Below, in pieces: positions 16,871 to 25,718 of a stretch of 64,000 nt of DNA. The DNA is from Candidatus Ribeiella danica (GTDB taxonomy: Bacteria; Chloroflexota; Chloroflexia; Chloroflexales; Roseiflexaceae): the NCBI GenBank assembly GCA_016717335.1, contig JADKFS010000016.1:255899-319898 (forward strand). Reading direction: 5' to 3'. The translations under genes and the position numbers were made by a program. The notes beneath the pieces were generated by a model, which saw only the letters and a list, made by a program, of their open reading frames with translations, was not told the origin of the DNA and did not search any database. The number at the start of each line of letters is the position of its first letter. Position 1 is the first letter of the stretch.

Positions 16871-18076
16871 CTAGCGCGAGTACGGGTCTGCGGCGTCGCG
16901 CAGGCCATCGCCGACGAAGTTGAACAGGACCACCGCCAGCATAATGAAGCCAACCGGCGCGAGCAGCCAGGGATAGTTGGCGATGACGTTGACGTCTTGC
17001 GCATCTTGCAGCAATGAGCCCCAGCTCACATCGGGCGCGGTGATGCCTAGACCAAGAAAGCTCAACGTGGTCTCGCCCAGGATCATGCCGGGAATCGCGA
17101 GCGTGATCGATACCACCAGGAAACTTGTGACCCCCGGCAAGAGATGGCGCACGATGATTTGCATCGGTTTGGCCGACGAGATATGCGCCGCCATAACGTA
17201 GTCCTCCTCGCGCAGCGAGATAAGCTTCCCCCGCACCACCCGCGCGAGGCCGGTCCAGCCGACGAATGACAGAACGATGGTGATGGCGAGGAACTTCTGG
17301 ATCCCGGTCCATTCGCGCGGGATCGCGGCCGATAATGCCATCCAGAGCGGTATCTGGGGGATGCTCATGAGGAACTCGATGATCCGCTGAATGACCGTAT
17401 CGACCAGGCCGCCGTAATAGCCGGAAATCCCGCCCAGTAGGATTCCGAGCACGAAGCTGATGATCACGCCGGCAAAACCAATGAAGAGCGACACACGCGA
17501 GGCGTGGATGATCCGCGAAAACAGATCGCGCCCAAGCTTGTCGGAGCCGAGCAAAAAGAAGGGCTGGTCACCCTCTACGCCAAGCAGATGCCGGTTCGTA
17601 GGGATCACGCCGAGCAATTGGTACGGCTCGCCCGTTGCAAATACGTGGATCGGGTAGCGCTTCGACGGATCTTCCGTAAACGTATACGTGAAGGTCTTCT
17701 TGTCCAGTTGCCTCGTACGCCCGTAGATGAAGGGCAGATGCCAGTTGCCGTCGGCGTCGACGAGCCGCACCTGCGATGGCTTCGCATAGGAAAATTCCTC
17801 AAAGCGCTGCAGTTTGTCATAGGGCGCCACAAAGGGAGCAAAAATGGATATGATATACAGGAGCGCGAGCAAGTATAGACACACCCAAGCGATGCGGTGC
17901 TTTTTGAACTGCGCGAGCATCAACTGATACTGCGATGCCTCGGCCAGCTGCTCGGCTTTCTTCTGCCGGCGCTCTCTGGTGCCGCGATAGCGTTTCAGCA
18001 ACTCCTTCGATCGACGATCGACGTAATTGGGCGACGCATCACCGATCGGTATATTCGGACGATCTGCTGTTGCCAT
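16871..18076 (-). CDS. Opp-type ABC permease C subunit with a large extracytoplasmic insertion
   Basis: A 401-residue permease. A basic cytoplasmic N-terminus of about 65 residues precedes the first helix (WVCLYLLALLYIISIFAPFVAPY). Then comes an insertion of about 90 residues between helix 1 and the conserved LLGSDKLGRDLFSR segment, containing WHLPFIYGRTRQ. Five more helices follow with the EAA-type loop in the DYVMAAHISSAKPMQIIVRHLLPG region. The insertion is longer than in classical OppC and resembles permeases of oligosaccharide-type Opp systems, supporting sugar transport (inference). It sits 30 bases after the OppB-like gene. Confidence 0.9.
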   Translation of the reverse strand: MATADRPNIPIGDASPNYVDRRSKELLKRYRGTRERRQKKAEQLAEASQYQLMLAQFKKHRIAWVCLYLLALLYIISIFAPFVAPYDKLQRFEEFSYAKPSQVRLVDADGNWHLPFIYGRTRQLDKKTFTYTFTEDPSKRYPIHVFATGEPYQLLGVIPTNRHLLGVEGDQPFFLLGSDKLGRDLFSRIIHASRVSLFIGFAGVIISFVLGILLGGISGYYGGLVDTVIQRIIEFLMSIPQIPLWMALSAAIPREWTGIQKFLAITIVLSFVGWTGLARVVRGKLISLREEDYVMAAHISSAKPMQIIVRHLLPGVTSFLVVSITLAIPGMILGETTLSFLGLGITAPDVSWGSLLQDAQDVNVIANYPWLLAPVGFIMLAVVLFNFVGDGLRDAADPYSR

Positions 18077-18106
18077 AGGTTTACCTCATCGTGCGTGTGA
18101 TGCGCA

Positions 18107-19090
18107 TCAATAGCGGATCCGCGGGTCGAGCCAGGCCAGCAGAATGTCGGAGAGCAATGTGCCAACCAGGGTGAGCATGCTAAGGAGCAGCACGAACGCA
18201 CCGGCCAGGTACATATCTTGTGCCAATGTGGCTGCGAGAATGATCGGTCCCACGGTCGGGAGGTTCAAGACCTTGGAGACGACCAGCTCGCCGCCGACCA
18301 CGGCGGGAAGCAGCCAGCCGATCGTGCTGATCATGGGATTGATCGCGAGGCGCACCGGGTATTTGAGGATCACCCGCCACTCTGGCAGCCCTTTTGCTCG
18401 CGCGGTGATGACATACGGTTTCTGGAGTTCATCCAGAAGTGTGGCGCGCAGGACACGGATGGTTCCGGCCGCGCCGGTCACAGCCAGAACCACCAACGGT
18501 AGCCAGACATTCTTCAGTAAGTCGGCAAACTTGGCCAGCGACCAGGGCGCATCCTGGAACTCCGGCGAATAGAGCCCGGTTACAAGCCACCCGGTGTTGG
18601 CGAAGACGACATACATGAGCAGGATGGCCAACAGGAAGGCTGGTAAAGAAAGTCCGATAAAGCTGAGGAACGTCAGAACATAATCCCAGACCGAATTTTT
18701 TTTGAGCGCAGCAATAATGCCCAGCGGAATAGCGATGATCCACGTAAGAACGATCGAGACCAGCGATATGATGACGGTTCGGGGAAGGCGCTCCTTCAGA
18801 ATATCGATGACCGGCCGTTGGTAGGTGAATGAGTTGCCGAAATCGCCGCGGAAGATAATGTTCGAGATCCAGATGCCATACTGAACCAGCAGCGGCTTGT
18901 CCAGGCCGTAGCGCACCTCAAGCGCCTGGAGTTGCGCCTGGTTGACGACGCCGCCCTGGGCTTCGAGGTTGCGCTTATAGGTGTCGACAAAGCTGCCAGG
19001 GGGCAATTGGATAACCACAAAGGAAAGGGCTGATACCAGGAACAGAAACGGTATCAGCATCAGCACTCGCCGTACAATGAACGCGCCCAT
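18107..19090 (-). CDS. Opp-type ABC permease B subunit
   Basis: A 327-residue six-helix permease with the typical OppB opening (MGAFIVRRVLMLIPFLFLVSALSF), the YGLDKPLLVQYG segment, the GDFGNSF motif, and the EAA-type loop around AKGLPEWRVILKYPVRLAINPM. It pairs with the C subunit to form the membrane channel. A perfect 10-bp stem-loop lies between it and the upstream substrate-binding-protein gene, likely lowering permease expression relative to the binding protein. Confidence 0.92.
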   Translation of the reverse strand: MGAFIVRRVLMLIPFLFLVSALSFVVIQLPPGSFVDTYKRNLEAQGGVVNQAQLQALEVRYGLDKPLLVQYGIWISNIIFRGDFGNSFTYQRPVIDILKERLPRTVIISLVSIVLTWIIAIPLGIIAALKKNSVWDYVLTFLSFIGLSLPAFLLAILLMYVVFANTGWLVTGLYSPEFQDAPWSLAKFADLLKNVWLPLVVLAVTGAAGTIRVLRATLLDELQKPYVITARAKGLPEWRVILKYPVRLAINPMISTIGWLLPAVVGGELVVSKVLNLPTVGPIILAATLAQDMYLAGAFVLLLSMLTLVGTLLSDILLAWLDPRIRY

Positions 19091-19112
19091 AGTACCCTCC
19101 CGAAGTCAGGCC

Positions 19113-19141
19113 CTGGGTGGCCGGTCGGCGAGGCCACCCAG
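19113..19141 (-). terminator. 10-bp stem-loop between binding protein and permease genes
   Basis: CTGGGTGGCC at 19113-19122 pairs perfectly with 19132-19141. It lies 27 bases past the binding-protein stop and before the OppB start. Hairpins at this place in ABC operons often cause partial termination or stabilise the upstream message. No T-run follows, so an mRNA-stabilising or attenuating role is more likely than full termination. Confidence 0.55.
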
Positions 19142-19168
19142 AGATGACTCGATATCGACCCGTGCTTC

Positions 19169-21175
19169 CTACTGGCCGATCCACACGCCTTCGGCGTTGA
19201 TATAGGTGTCCAGGTTGAAGGGCGCGTTCTCGTTCGGGACGTTGTGCAGGTTGACGCCCACGACATTCGGCGACACTTTCGCACCGGCAGTGGGGATCAT
19301 AACGTAGTTGTTCTGGAACCACTCCATCAACTTCTGAAACGCTTGCTGACCTTCCGGCGACTCAGGTGGAAACTTCTTCCGCTCGGTATGCAGCTTGTAG
19401 AACTCCTCGATGTTGGCCGGGGGCTTGCGACCCTTTTTGCCCTGGGAGGTGAAGTACTGCCAGGTCGCGGGCGACCAGGCACCCTTGTCATTTGGCCCGT
19501 AGTCCTGCGAGATGCCAGAGGCCCAGGCAGGGCCGTCATTCCAATGGATCGTTGCCATTATTTCGTTCGCGTCCCTGCGTTGATCGAAGAGATTAGAAGT
19601 GACATTCTCGATGTCGACGTGGATGCCAACCTTTTCGATCTGCTGCTTGAGCAGCTCAAGGACCGGAGTGAAGTCCGCTTGCGCATTCTGATTGGTGATC
19701 CGCAGGCTAAAGTCCTTGCCGTCGGGCCCGCTGCGATAGTTGCCGCTCTTTTTCATCCCGAGCGCGTCCAGCAGCTGATTCGCCGTGTCGGGATTGTAGG
19801 CACCGGCGTACATGACTGGCTTACCGAACAGCTCGAAGTAGACAGATTTGTTGACGTCGTCAGGATTGATCGCTGCGGCAAGCGCTTTACCGAAGCGGTG
19901 TTCTGGATCGGAGACGAGTTTCTGCCAGGTGCTGTTGGCGTCGTCGTACTGGAAGTCCTGATTCAGGAACAGCTGGAGCGGCCAGTTGAATGAGCCGGTG
20001 GTAAAGGCGCGGATCTTGGCTTTGTCGGCGTTCTGCACGTAGAGCGGCATCTCGCTGAGGGCGATGTCTTCAGCCGAGGCGATGTTGACCTGGCCCGCGA
20101 GAATCGCATTGGTCTGCGCGGCATGGTCCACAACCACCGAGACAACGACTCGATCAGCATACGGCAGCTGATTGCCGGCCGAATCCACGTGCCAGTAGTA
20201 GGGGTTTCGTTCGAAGGTGGTGCGCTGATCGCTGTAGTCTGTCAAAACCCAGGCGTTCAGAACCGGCAGCCCCAGGGCTTGCTTGGTGCCGATAGCCCAG
20301 TGCGCCTGATCCTTGTCAGTCAAGAGCTTTGCCCAATCGGTTTCGTTGTTCTCTTTCAGTTTGGCGGCGAGGTCGGCTTCCTTGGCGTACTTCTTATGAA
20401 ACTGTTTCAGATAGTGGGCCGGCTTGATCATGAAGTCGTAGCCGGGAATCCAGGAGTTCAAGGCGGCGACGAAGAAGCCGTACGGCTGGCTGAACGTCAG
20501 CTCAAAGGTCAGGTCGTCGATAACCTTCAGCTTCGCCGGGTCGAGCTGGGGGTTGCCCTGGGTGTAGAGCTCGGTCGGAAATGGTTTCTGAACATCAGGA
20601 TTGCCGTACATGTCCTCGAACGCGAAGCGAACGTCTTCCGTAGTGACCGGCTCACCATCAGACCACTTCAGCCCGTCGCGAATCTTGAAGTGGAACAAGG
20701 TGTAGTCATCCGAGTGTGAAAACTCGCTGACGACGTTGGGTAGGGATGCCTGCGTAGTCTGGCTGGGCGATCGCAGGATGGTGGCGCCGAAGCCGATATA
20801 GACCAGGCCGGATGGGAACGTTGCCGCAACCTTGAGATCGCCGCCAGGTTTGCCGTTCTCCCACTTCATGTTTTCTTCCTGGATCAGAACGCCCGGGCCG
20901 ACGACGAAGGGCTGTTTCGGGAGTCGCTGCTCGATTGGCGGCAGCTTGCCGGCCTTGACGCGATCGGCCAGAAAGACGGACTCGACATACTTACCTGGGG
21001 CGGCAGGCGGCGCCACTGCGGCTGCTGCGGCGGTGGGCTGCCCCCCTGCGGCTGGGGCAGCTGGGGCGGCGGTGGACTGCGTCGTGTCGGGCTGAGCTGC
21101 TGGACCGCAGGCGGCCACAACCAGCACTGTGACGACAAGCATGAGGACTCTGCTAGCTCTCCATAGATTGCTCAT
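19169..21175 (-). CDS. Family 5 ABC transporter substrate-binding lipoprotein
   Basis: A 668-residue lipoprotein. The signal peptide ends in VVAACG with lipobox Cys 23, followed by an Ala/Pro/Gly-rich linker to about residue 60. The mature part is a family 5 (DppA/OppA-type) binding protein: YTLFHFKIRDGLKWSDGEPVTTEDVRFAFE is the family's best-conserved segment, and the C-terminal lobe follows. The protein is larger than peptide-binding relatives, as is common for oligosaccharide-binding members. AGGAG precedes the ATG. It is the first gene of the five-gene transporter operon; beside GH32 and LacI-family genes it most likely captures a fructo- or other oligosaccharide (inference). Confidence 0.92.
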   Translation of the reverse strand: MSNLWRASRVLMLVVTVLVVAACGPAAQPDTTQSTAAPAAPAAGGQPTAAAAAVAPPAAPGKYVESVFLADRVKAGKLPPIEQRLPKQPFVVGPGVLIQEENMKWENGKPGGDLKVAATFPSGLVYIGFGATILRSPSQTTQASLPNVVSEFSHSDDYTLFHFKIRDGLKWSDGEPVTTEDVRFAFEDMYGNPDVQKPFPTELYTQGNPQLDPAKLKVIDDLTFELTFSQPYGFFVAALNSWIPGYDFMIKPAHYLKQFHKKYAKEADLAAKLKENNETDWAKLLTDKDQAHWAIGTKQALGLPVLNAWVLTDYSDQRTTFERNPYYWHVDSAGNQLPYADRVVVSVVVDHAAQTNAILAGQVNIASAEDIALSEMPLYVQNADKAKIRAFTTGSFNWPLQLFLNQDFQYDDANSTWQKLVSDPEHRFGKALAAAINPDDVNKSVYFELFGKPVMYAGAYNPDTANQLLDALGMKKSGNYRSGPDGKDFSLRITNQNAQADFTPVLELLKQQIEKVGIHVDIENVTSNLFDQRRDANEIMATIHWNDGPAWASGISQDYGPNDKGAWSPATWQYFTSQGKKGRKPPANIEEFYKLHTERKKFPPESPEGQQAFQKLMEWFQNNYVMIPTAGAKVSPNVVGVNLHNVPNENAPFNLDTYINAEGVWIGQ

Positions 21176-21341
21176 TGTTCTTGCTCCTCGCTGATGCAGA
21201 AAAGGCCTTCATGGCGCGGGCACACCGGCAGGGTAGCCTGAACCAAGCAGAAATGGGAGAATCTGAGTTGCTAGGAATCGACCAATGCACCACGCATGGC
21301 AACTTCGTGTCATTTTAGCCAGTCAGATCAATAGCGCCTCC

Positions 21342-22208
21342 TTACACCGAAGACCGTTCAATATAGGGACATTCGATGATGTGTTGAACGGGATGAGGAT
21401 CAGCTTCCTGATTGATGCGTTCCAGAAGGTAGTTGAATGCCCATTTGCCCATCTCATAATGGGGTAATTCCATCGTGGAGAGGCCGGGGTTGAGAGCGGC
21501 GGCGACTGTCTCCTGGTTGTCGAAACCCATCACTGCGACGTCTTCAGGGATGCGTAGGCCCAGCTCACGCAAGGCATAATACGCACCCATGGCCATGCGA
21601 TCATTAAAGCAAAACAGGGCGGTCGGCGGGTTGGGTACCTGCATAACTGTTAGCGCGCTGCGGAGGCCGCCATCGGGGTCGGAACTATCGGCGGTCACCA
21701 GCGCCGGGTCAAAGAGGATGCCGTGCTCGGCCAACGCGGCTGAATAACCTTCCAGGCGCGCCGAGGTGGCGGGGATGGGGTCTCGATTGTTGAGAAAGCC
21801 CACCCGTTTGTGACCTTTTTCGAGTAATACATTGGTGGCTTTGTGCGCCGCAGCGAGCTCGTCTGGGACAACCGATGGCAGCGAGCGGTCGGGCACAAAA
21901 CAGTCGAGCAATACCGACGGAACCTGCCACAGCAAATCGGGCGGAGTCACAGGCCGGTGATACATCGTCGCGTAGATGATACCCTCGACCTGGCGCTCCA
22001 TCATCATATCGAGTGCGGCCGCCTGCAGCTGGAGGTCATTCTTTGTATTGGCCACAATTAAAAGCTTGCCTTGCTGCCAGGCGGTATCTTGAGCGCCCTC
22101 AAAGATTTTTCCCGCATACGGCGTAGTGAAAATTTCATCGCTCAGAAAGCCGAAGCTGCCTGATCGCTGAGTGGGTAAACGCTGATTCGAGGGTTTTGGG
22201 TTTTTCAT
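21342..22208 (-). CDS. LacI-family sensor protein lacking the DNA-binding domain
   Basis: A 288-residue protein matching only the sugar-binding domain of LacI-family repressors. It starts near SGSFGFLSDEIFTTPYAGKIFEGAQDTA, exactly where the N-terminal HTH and hinge would end in the full-length paralogue at 23840-24871. The two are closely similar throughout (MMMERQVEGIIYATMYHRPVT; RSLPSVVPDEL; TALFCFNDRMAMGAY). Only 52 bases separate its start from the next gene upstream, so the HTH is not hidden in another frame nearby. It might bind inducer, form mixed dimers with the full repressor and weaken its DNA binding, or be a decayed duplicate. The reading frame is intact. Confidence 0.85.
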   Translation of the reverse strand: MKNPKPSNQRLPTQRSGSFGFLSDEIFTTPYAGKIFEGAQDTAWQQGKLLIVANTKNDLQLQAAALDMMMERQVEGIIYATMYHRPVTPPDLLWQVPSVLLDCFVPDRSLPSVVPDELAAAHKATNVLLEKGHKRVGFLNNRDPIPATSARLEGYSAALAEHGILFDPALVTADSSDPDGGLRSALTVMQVPNPPTALFCFNDRMAMGAYYALRELGLRIPEDVAVMGFDNQETVAAALNPGLSTMELPHYEMGKWAFNYLLERINQEADPHPVQHIIECPYIERSSV

Positions 22209-22260
22209 AAGGCCTCAGCAAAGGTTCATAGGAGTTATCAAGTCGACCGTGTCGGGACCA

Positions 22261-22476
22261 TCACGGCTCCTGTTCGTTCCTGGAGTGCTGCTGCTGGAGC
22301 CAAGCTTCCACAGCCTGGTGCAAACCCGTTGTGCCGATAAAGTGCTCCGGAAACCCGGTGGTCGTATCAGTGAGACTGCCCTGGATCAGATCCCCTGCCT
22401 GATTCAGTGTCAGACGCAAGATCAGGGTGACGTAGTGACGATCCAACAGCGTGCTGTTGTCTGCAGCCTGTGGCAT
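22261..22476 (-). CDS. Small conserved-looking protein, function unknown
   Basis: A 71-residue protein (starts MPQAADNSTLL) with the phrase LHQAVEAWLQQQ near its end. A stop-interrupted trace of the same tail (HQAVEAWLRQQEQ) is readable on the minus strand near 49920-49985, upstream of the second sugar-transporter operon, so this is a gene type that recurs beside transporter loci. It lies 52 bases upstream of the HTH-less LacI gene, same strand, perhaps cotranscribed. I do not know its role. Confidence 0.6.
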   Translation of the reverse strand: MPQAADNSTLLDRHYVTLILRLTLNQAGDLIQGSLTDTTTGFPEHFIGTTGLHQAVEAWLQQQHSRNEQEP

Positions 22477-22645
22477 GAGAAGGCCTCGCGAATAAGGTAT
22501 GCTGACTCGCTAGCAGCTGAAACACTGGCATGATGTACCAACCTTGGTCCGTATTACATAAACCGTTACCGTATCTTAGCGTACGCCTCTTAATTCAGCA
22601 TTAGATAGGACTCGAAAACGGCGTTAACTTGTGCTTGGGTTTTGC

Positions 22646-23458
22646 TCAAATCTGATCGGGATCAAGACGGCTCTGGTCAAACAAGGCGACGGTGGCAGCT
22701 TCGGGCGCGACGTCGAACCTGGTACGCAGCATATCCACGCAGACCTGATAGTGGTGCAGCGCGGCAGCCCGTTCGCCGCGACGCACGTGGCAGCGCATCA
22801 CCAGGCGGTGGGCATCCTCGCGATATGCATCGCGCTCCAGCAACCTCCAAAGGTACATCAGCGCCGCGCTATAGGCGCCCTCCTGGTAGCGATACTCGGC
22901 CAGCTGCGCTAGCAGAGTCAAATAGCGCGCTCGCAGTCGTTCACGCTCCATCACGGCCTGATCATCCGTTGCGAGTTGTAAATCGTCACGATACAGTTGC
23001 GCGGCACGGTCATAGGAGCGCATGGCCATCGCTGCATCGCCCGCGTGGAGCTGCTGGTCGCCAGCTTCTACGAGACGCTCGAAGTCGATCACATCGATGC
23101 TAATCCCTGCTGCAAGATTGAGCCGGTAATAGCCCTCCTCGTACAGCACGGGCGCGGCGCCGTGCAGCGCCGAACCAAGCAGCTTATTGAGGTGATGGAC
23201 TAAATTGTGAAGTGAGTTGCGTGCAAGGGCCGGATCGCTCTCAGGCCAGAGCGATTGGATGAGCTGCTCGCGCGGCATTCGCCGCCTCGAGCGAAGCGCC
23301 AGCAGCGACAAGAGCGCTTCGCTTTTGCTTCCAGGATGAATCGCGATGAGTTCGCCAGCCACCAGGAGGCGGAAATTGCCTAGCAAGCAAATCATGACTG
23401 GCCGTGATGGGGCATCGCCGGATGCGTTGGTATGTTGAGATTGATTCGGTTCACTCAT
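22646..23458 (-). CDS. SARP-like transcriptional regulator (winged helix plus BTAD)
   Basis: From the ATG at 23458 (AGGAAA upstream) the protein has 270 residues. The longer frame to 23596 runs into the tandem repeats. Residues about 20-110 form an OmpR-like winged helix (ICLLGNFRLLVAGELIAIHPGSKSEALLSLLALRSRRRMPREQLIQSLWP is the classic SARP start). The rest is the bacterial transcriptional activation domain, with DVIDFERLVEAGDQQLHAGD and TPR-like helices ending MLRTRFDVAPEAATVALF. There is no ATPase or extra TPR module, so it is a short SARP. Its promoter region contains the three 100-bp repeats with LacI-operator-like words. Confidence 0.88.
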   Translation of the reverse strand: MSEPNQSQHTNASGDAPSRPVMICLLGNFRLLVAGELIAIHPGSKSEALLSLLALRSRRRMPREQLIQSLWPESDPALARNSLHNLVHHLNKLLGSALHGAAPVLYEEGYYRLNLAAGISIDVIDFERLVEAGDQQLHAGDAAMAMRSYDRAAQLYRDDLQLATDDQAVMERERLRARYLTLLAQLAEYRYQEGAYSAALMYLWRLLERDAYREDAHRLVMRCHVRRGERAAALHHYQVCVDMLRTRFDVAPEAATVALFDQSRLDPDQI

Positions 23459-23566
23459 CAACTTGTTTCCTCGTGCGCGATCGTTCTCGCGTGGGACGAA
23501 GTATGCCAATTGCCATCCGAGCCGGTGCGGCGGGTGCTCCGTGTGGGGTTTATGAACTTCTTTATA

Positions 23567-23866
23567 GTATTTGAGGTAATGCGGATTAGTATTCAAAAAA
23601 CCGGCATTACAACATACTTATGCGTTCAGCGCCTGGTTTAGACGGAGGTTCGCTCGATCAGCGTCAGTATTTGAGGTAATGCGGATCAGTATTCAAAAAA
23701 CCGGCATTACAACATACTTATGCGTTCAGCGCCTGGTTTAGACGGAGGTTCGCTCGATCAGCGTCAGTATTTGAGGTAATGCGGATCAGTATTCAAAAAA
23801 CCGGCATTACAACATACTTGCGCGTTCAGCGTGCCTAGTTTAGAGGGAGGCTCGCTCGATCAGCGG
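23567..23866. repeat. Three tandem 100-bp repeats overlapping the lacI 3' end
   Basis: Units begin at 23567, 23667 and 23767 with an exact 100-base period. Units 1 and 2 are almost identical; unit 3 differs at its right end, where it is the real 3' end of the lacI gene. Each unit carries a copy of the last codons of that gene (LIER..., then stop), a hairpin-capable pair (GTAATGCGG and CCGGCATTAC) around an A-run that on the minus strand becomes a T-run, and the operator-like word TAATGCGGAT. The array fills the promoter region of the SARP gene. Confidence 0.9.
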
Positions 23867-24871
23867 GCACGGGATCGTCTGTTGGATCGGATCGAGATAT
23901 GAGCCGTCGGCATGGTCAAAAAGGTACTGGACTGCCCACTGCCCCATCGCGTAGTGCGGCAGTTCTATTGTGGTGAGCTGCGGGCGCAGATGCGCCGCAA
24001 TCACCTCGAGATTATCAAAACCGACGATCGCCACATCGTTAGGGATTGTGAGGCCGAGCTCTTTGACTGCATCATAGGCGCCCATTGCCATTGTGTCGTT
24101 GAAGCAGAACAGAGCTGTTGGCCGCTCGGGAAACTGCAGCAGTTCGACTGCACAACGATACCCTTCCTCGGCAGTACTTTTTCCGCTGCAGACAAGGCTT
24201 GGGTCGAACGGCACGTCATACCCTGCAAGCGCCTGCTTGTAGCCTTCCAGACGCCCGAAGGTCGCGGGAATTGGGTCGACATTATTGATGAAACCGATTC
24301 GCCGATGGCCTTTTTGTAACAATGCCTGGGTCGCCGTCCGGCCGCCCTGCACCTCGTCGGGCACCACCGATGGCAGCGAGCGATCTTCCACATAACAATC
24401 CAGCAGCACCGTTGGCACCTGCCTGAGCGCAGCTGGGAGCGTCACCGACCGGTGATACATCGTCGCGTATATGAGGCCCTCGACCTGTCGCTCAAGCATC
24501 ATCTCCACCGCGACACGCTCGATGTCGGGATTGCTGTCGGTGTTGATCACCAGCAGCATTTTGGTGTAGGCCCACGCGGCATCCTGCGTGCCCTGGATGA
24601 TCTTGCCGGCATGCGACGAGGTCACGATCTCGTCCGAGATGAGCCCAATCGTATGCGAGCGCTGCAGGCTTAGTCCACGGGCCATCGCATTGGGTCGCCA
24701 GCCAAGTTCTTCAACAGCTGCCCACACGCGATCGCGCGTTTCCTCCGGAATGTTGACATTGGGTACGTTGTTGACGATGAAGGAGACGGTCGTTTGTGAG
24801 ACACCTGCCACGCGCCCAACATCATACATGGAAGGGGCCTTGCGCTTCGCGTGCTTTGCGTTCTGTGCCAT
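23840..24871 (-). CDS. LacI-family transcriptional repressor
   Basis: A full-length 343-residue LacI/GalR-type protein. Residues about 14-34 (MYDVGRVAGVSQTTVSFIVNN) form the helix-turn-helix, with the hinge near RPNAMARGLS, then the periplasmic-binding-type sensor domain with SLPSVVPDE, LFCFNDTMAMGAYDAV and VAIVGFDN. Such repressors leave their operator when a sugar binds. Nearby targets are probably itself (a perfect TAATGCACATTA palindrome lies upstream), the SARP gene and perhaps the GH32/transporter genes. It is the parent or sister of the HTH-less gene at 21342. Confidence 0.93.
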   Translation of the reverse strand: MAQNAKHAKRKAPSMYDVGRVAGVSQTTVSFIVNNVPNVNIPEETRDRVWAAVEELGWRPNAMARGLSLQRSHTIGLISDEIVTSSHAGKIIQGTQDAAWAYTKMLLVINTDSNPDIERVAVEMMLERQVEGLIYATMYHRSVTLPAALRQVPTVLLDCYVEDRSLPSVVPDEVQGGRTATQALLQKGHRRIGFINNVDPIPATFGRLEGYKQALAGYDVPFDPSLVCSGKSTAEEGYRCAVELLQFPERPTALFCFNDTMAMGAYDAVKELGLTIPNDVAIVGFDNLEVIAAHLRPQLTTIELPHYAMGQWAVQYLFDHADGSYLDPIQQTIPCPLIERASL

Positions 24872-24931
24872 CTCGTCACTCCCGACAAATCCCGCACAGC
24901 TATGATGGAGTAATGGAATAATGGGGATTAG

Positions 24932-24943
24932 TAATGCACATTA
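24932..24943. promoter_or_regulatory. 12-bp palindrome, candidate LacI operator
   Basis: TAATGCACATTA is a perfect palindrome about 60 bases upstream of the lacI start. It resembles the TAATGCGGATTA word found in the first 100-bp repeat upstream of the SARP gene (degraded to GGATCA in units 2 and 3). Position and symmetry fit autoregulation; recognition by this repressor is inferred. The rest of 24944-25266 has no gene, only a 9-bp palindrome at 25009-25029. Confidence 0.45.
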
Positions 24944-25266
24944 GTAATATATCATGGGTAACGAGGAATGTCAAGAGCCAAATGCCGGCACTGCCGACAG
25001 CGTGAGGAATGAAAATCGGGGATTTTCATAGCAGGGTAAGACAGCGAACGTCACGAGATGTGCCGAGGGCAAGCGCACGCGCCATCAGCGCGACGGAGAG
25101 CTATACACGTGTCCAGCTCGGCGGGGCATGGTCTCGCAGCTATATCTGCGCGTTACCATAGAGCGCCCGCCGTTGCTGCGTCCCTGCAACCACGCCTCCA
25201 TTGCGCGTGGCATCCCAGCGAGTGCTGGAGTGAGAGCGCACCTTGAGACCAACACGCTAACGATGC

Positions 25267-25403
25267 ATATCGCACATTACAGAGCGTGACGCCTTCGGAA
25301 GGCGCAGAAAGGGCGGAAGCGGTTTGTTGCCATAGTGGCAACAAACCGCTTCCGCCCCTTTGTAATCACCAATTTTTAGCTCACGCATAATACTGTGCGG
25401 TAT
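25267..25403 (+). mobile_element. MITE copy 1 (137 bp) with CGCACA-type terminal inverted repeats
   Basis: The ends are inverted copies of each other (ATATCGCACA...CGTGA on the left, TCACG...TGTGCGGTAT on the right). The centre is a perfect 22-bp stem with a 3-base loop (25311-25332 with 25336-25357), flanked by a smaller GCCTTC-G-GAAGGC hairpin. The element at 30691-30827 is the same sequence inverted, differing at only two terminal positions. No coding capacity. The terminal motif matches the ends of the ParM/ParR/primase cassettes. No exact target duplication was found. Confidence 0.85.
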
Positions 25404-25690
25404 CGCTCACGAGGTTTTTGATAACCGATTCTGTTGCCCGCACACCACGCGGGCGTGGTCGAGACATGGAACGCCCACACGACCACGTGCAGTTCGTCTT
25501 GGGTCAAGCCCTCGGCTTTGTCGCCATTCACAAAGTCCATGTATTCGTGTAGCGCGGCCGTCTCGGCGTACTCGAGCCGGTCGGCGACTTCGGCGACTGA
25601 GGTCTCCGAGCGCGTCATCACGCTGTGCTTGCTCCACACCACGATCCGATACTGATGAAGCTCTGCACTGTACTCTGGCCGCTTTCGCAC
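25376..25690 (-). CDS. Small hypothetical protein whose 3' end lies inside the MITE
   Basis: A 104-residue frame with protein-like composition (ELHQYRIVVWSKHSVMTRSE, LEYAETAALHEYMDFVNGDKAEG, DELHVVVWAF). The last ten codons and the stop are supplied by the right end of the MITE at 25267-25403, so the original C-terminus was probably cut off by the insertion. No family recognised. It is divergent from the LAL regulator, leaving only 28 bases between them. It may be a truncated gene rather than a working one. Confidence 0.4.
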   Translation of the reverse strand: MRKRPEYSAELHQYRIVVWSKHSVMTRSETSVAEVADRLEYAETAALHEYMDFVNGDKAEGLTQDELHVVVWAFHVSTTPAWCAGNRIGYQKPRERYRTVLCVS

Positions 25691-25718
25691 TATAATAGGC
25701 TAGCGCACTTCTATCAGA

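Noticed and set aside
23567..23866. CRISPR array
   Set aside because: The 100-bp units are contiguous and nearly identical over their full length, with no spacer and no cas genes nearby.
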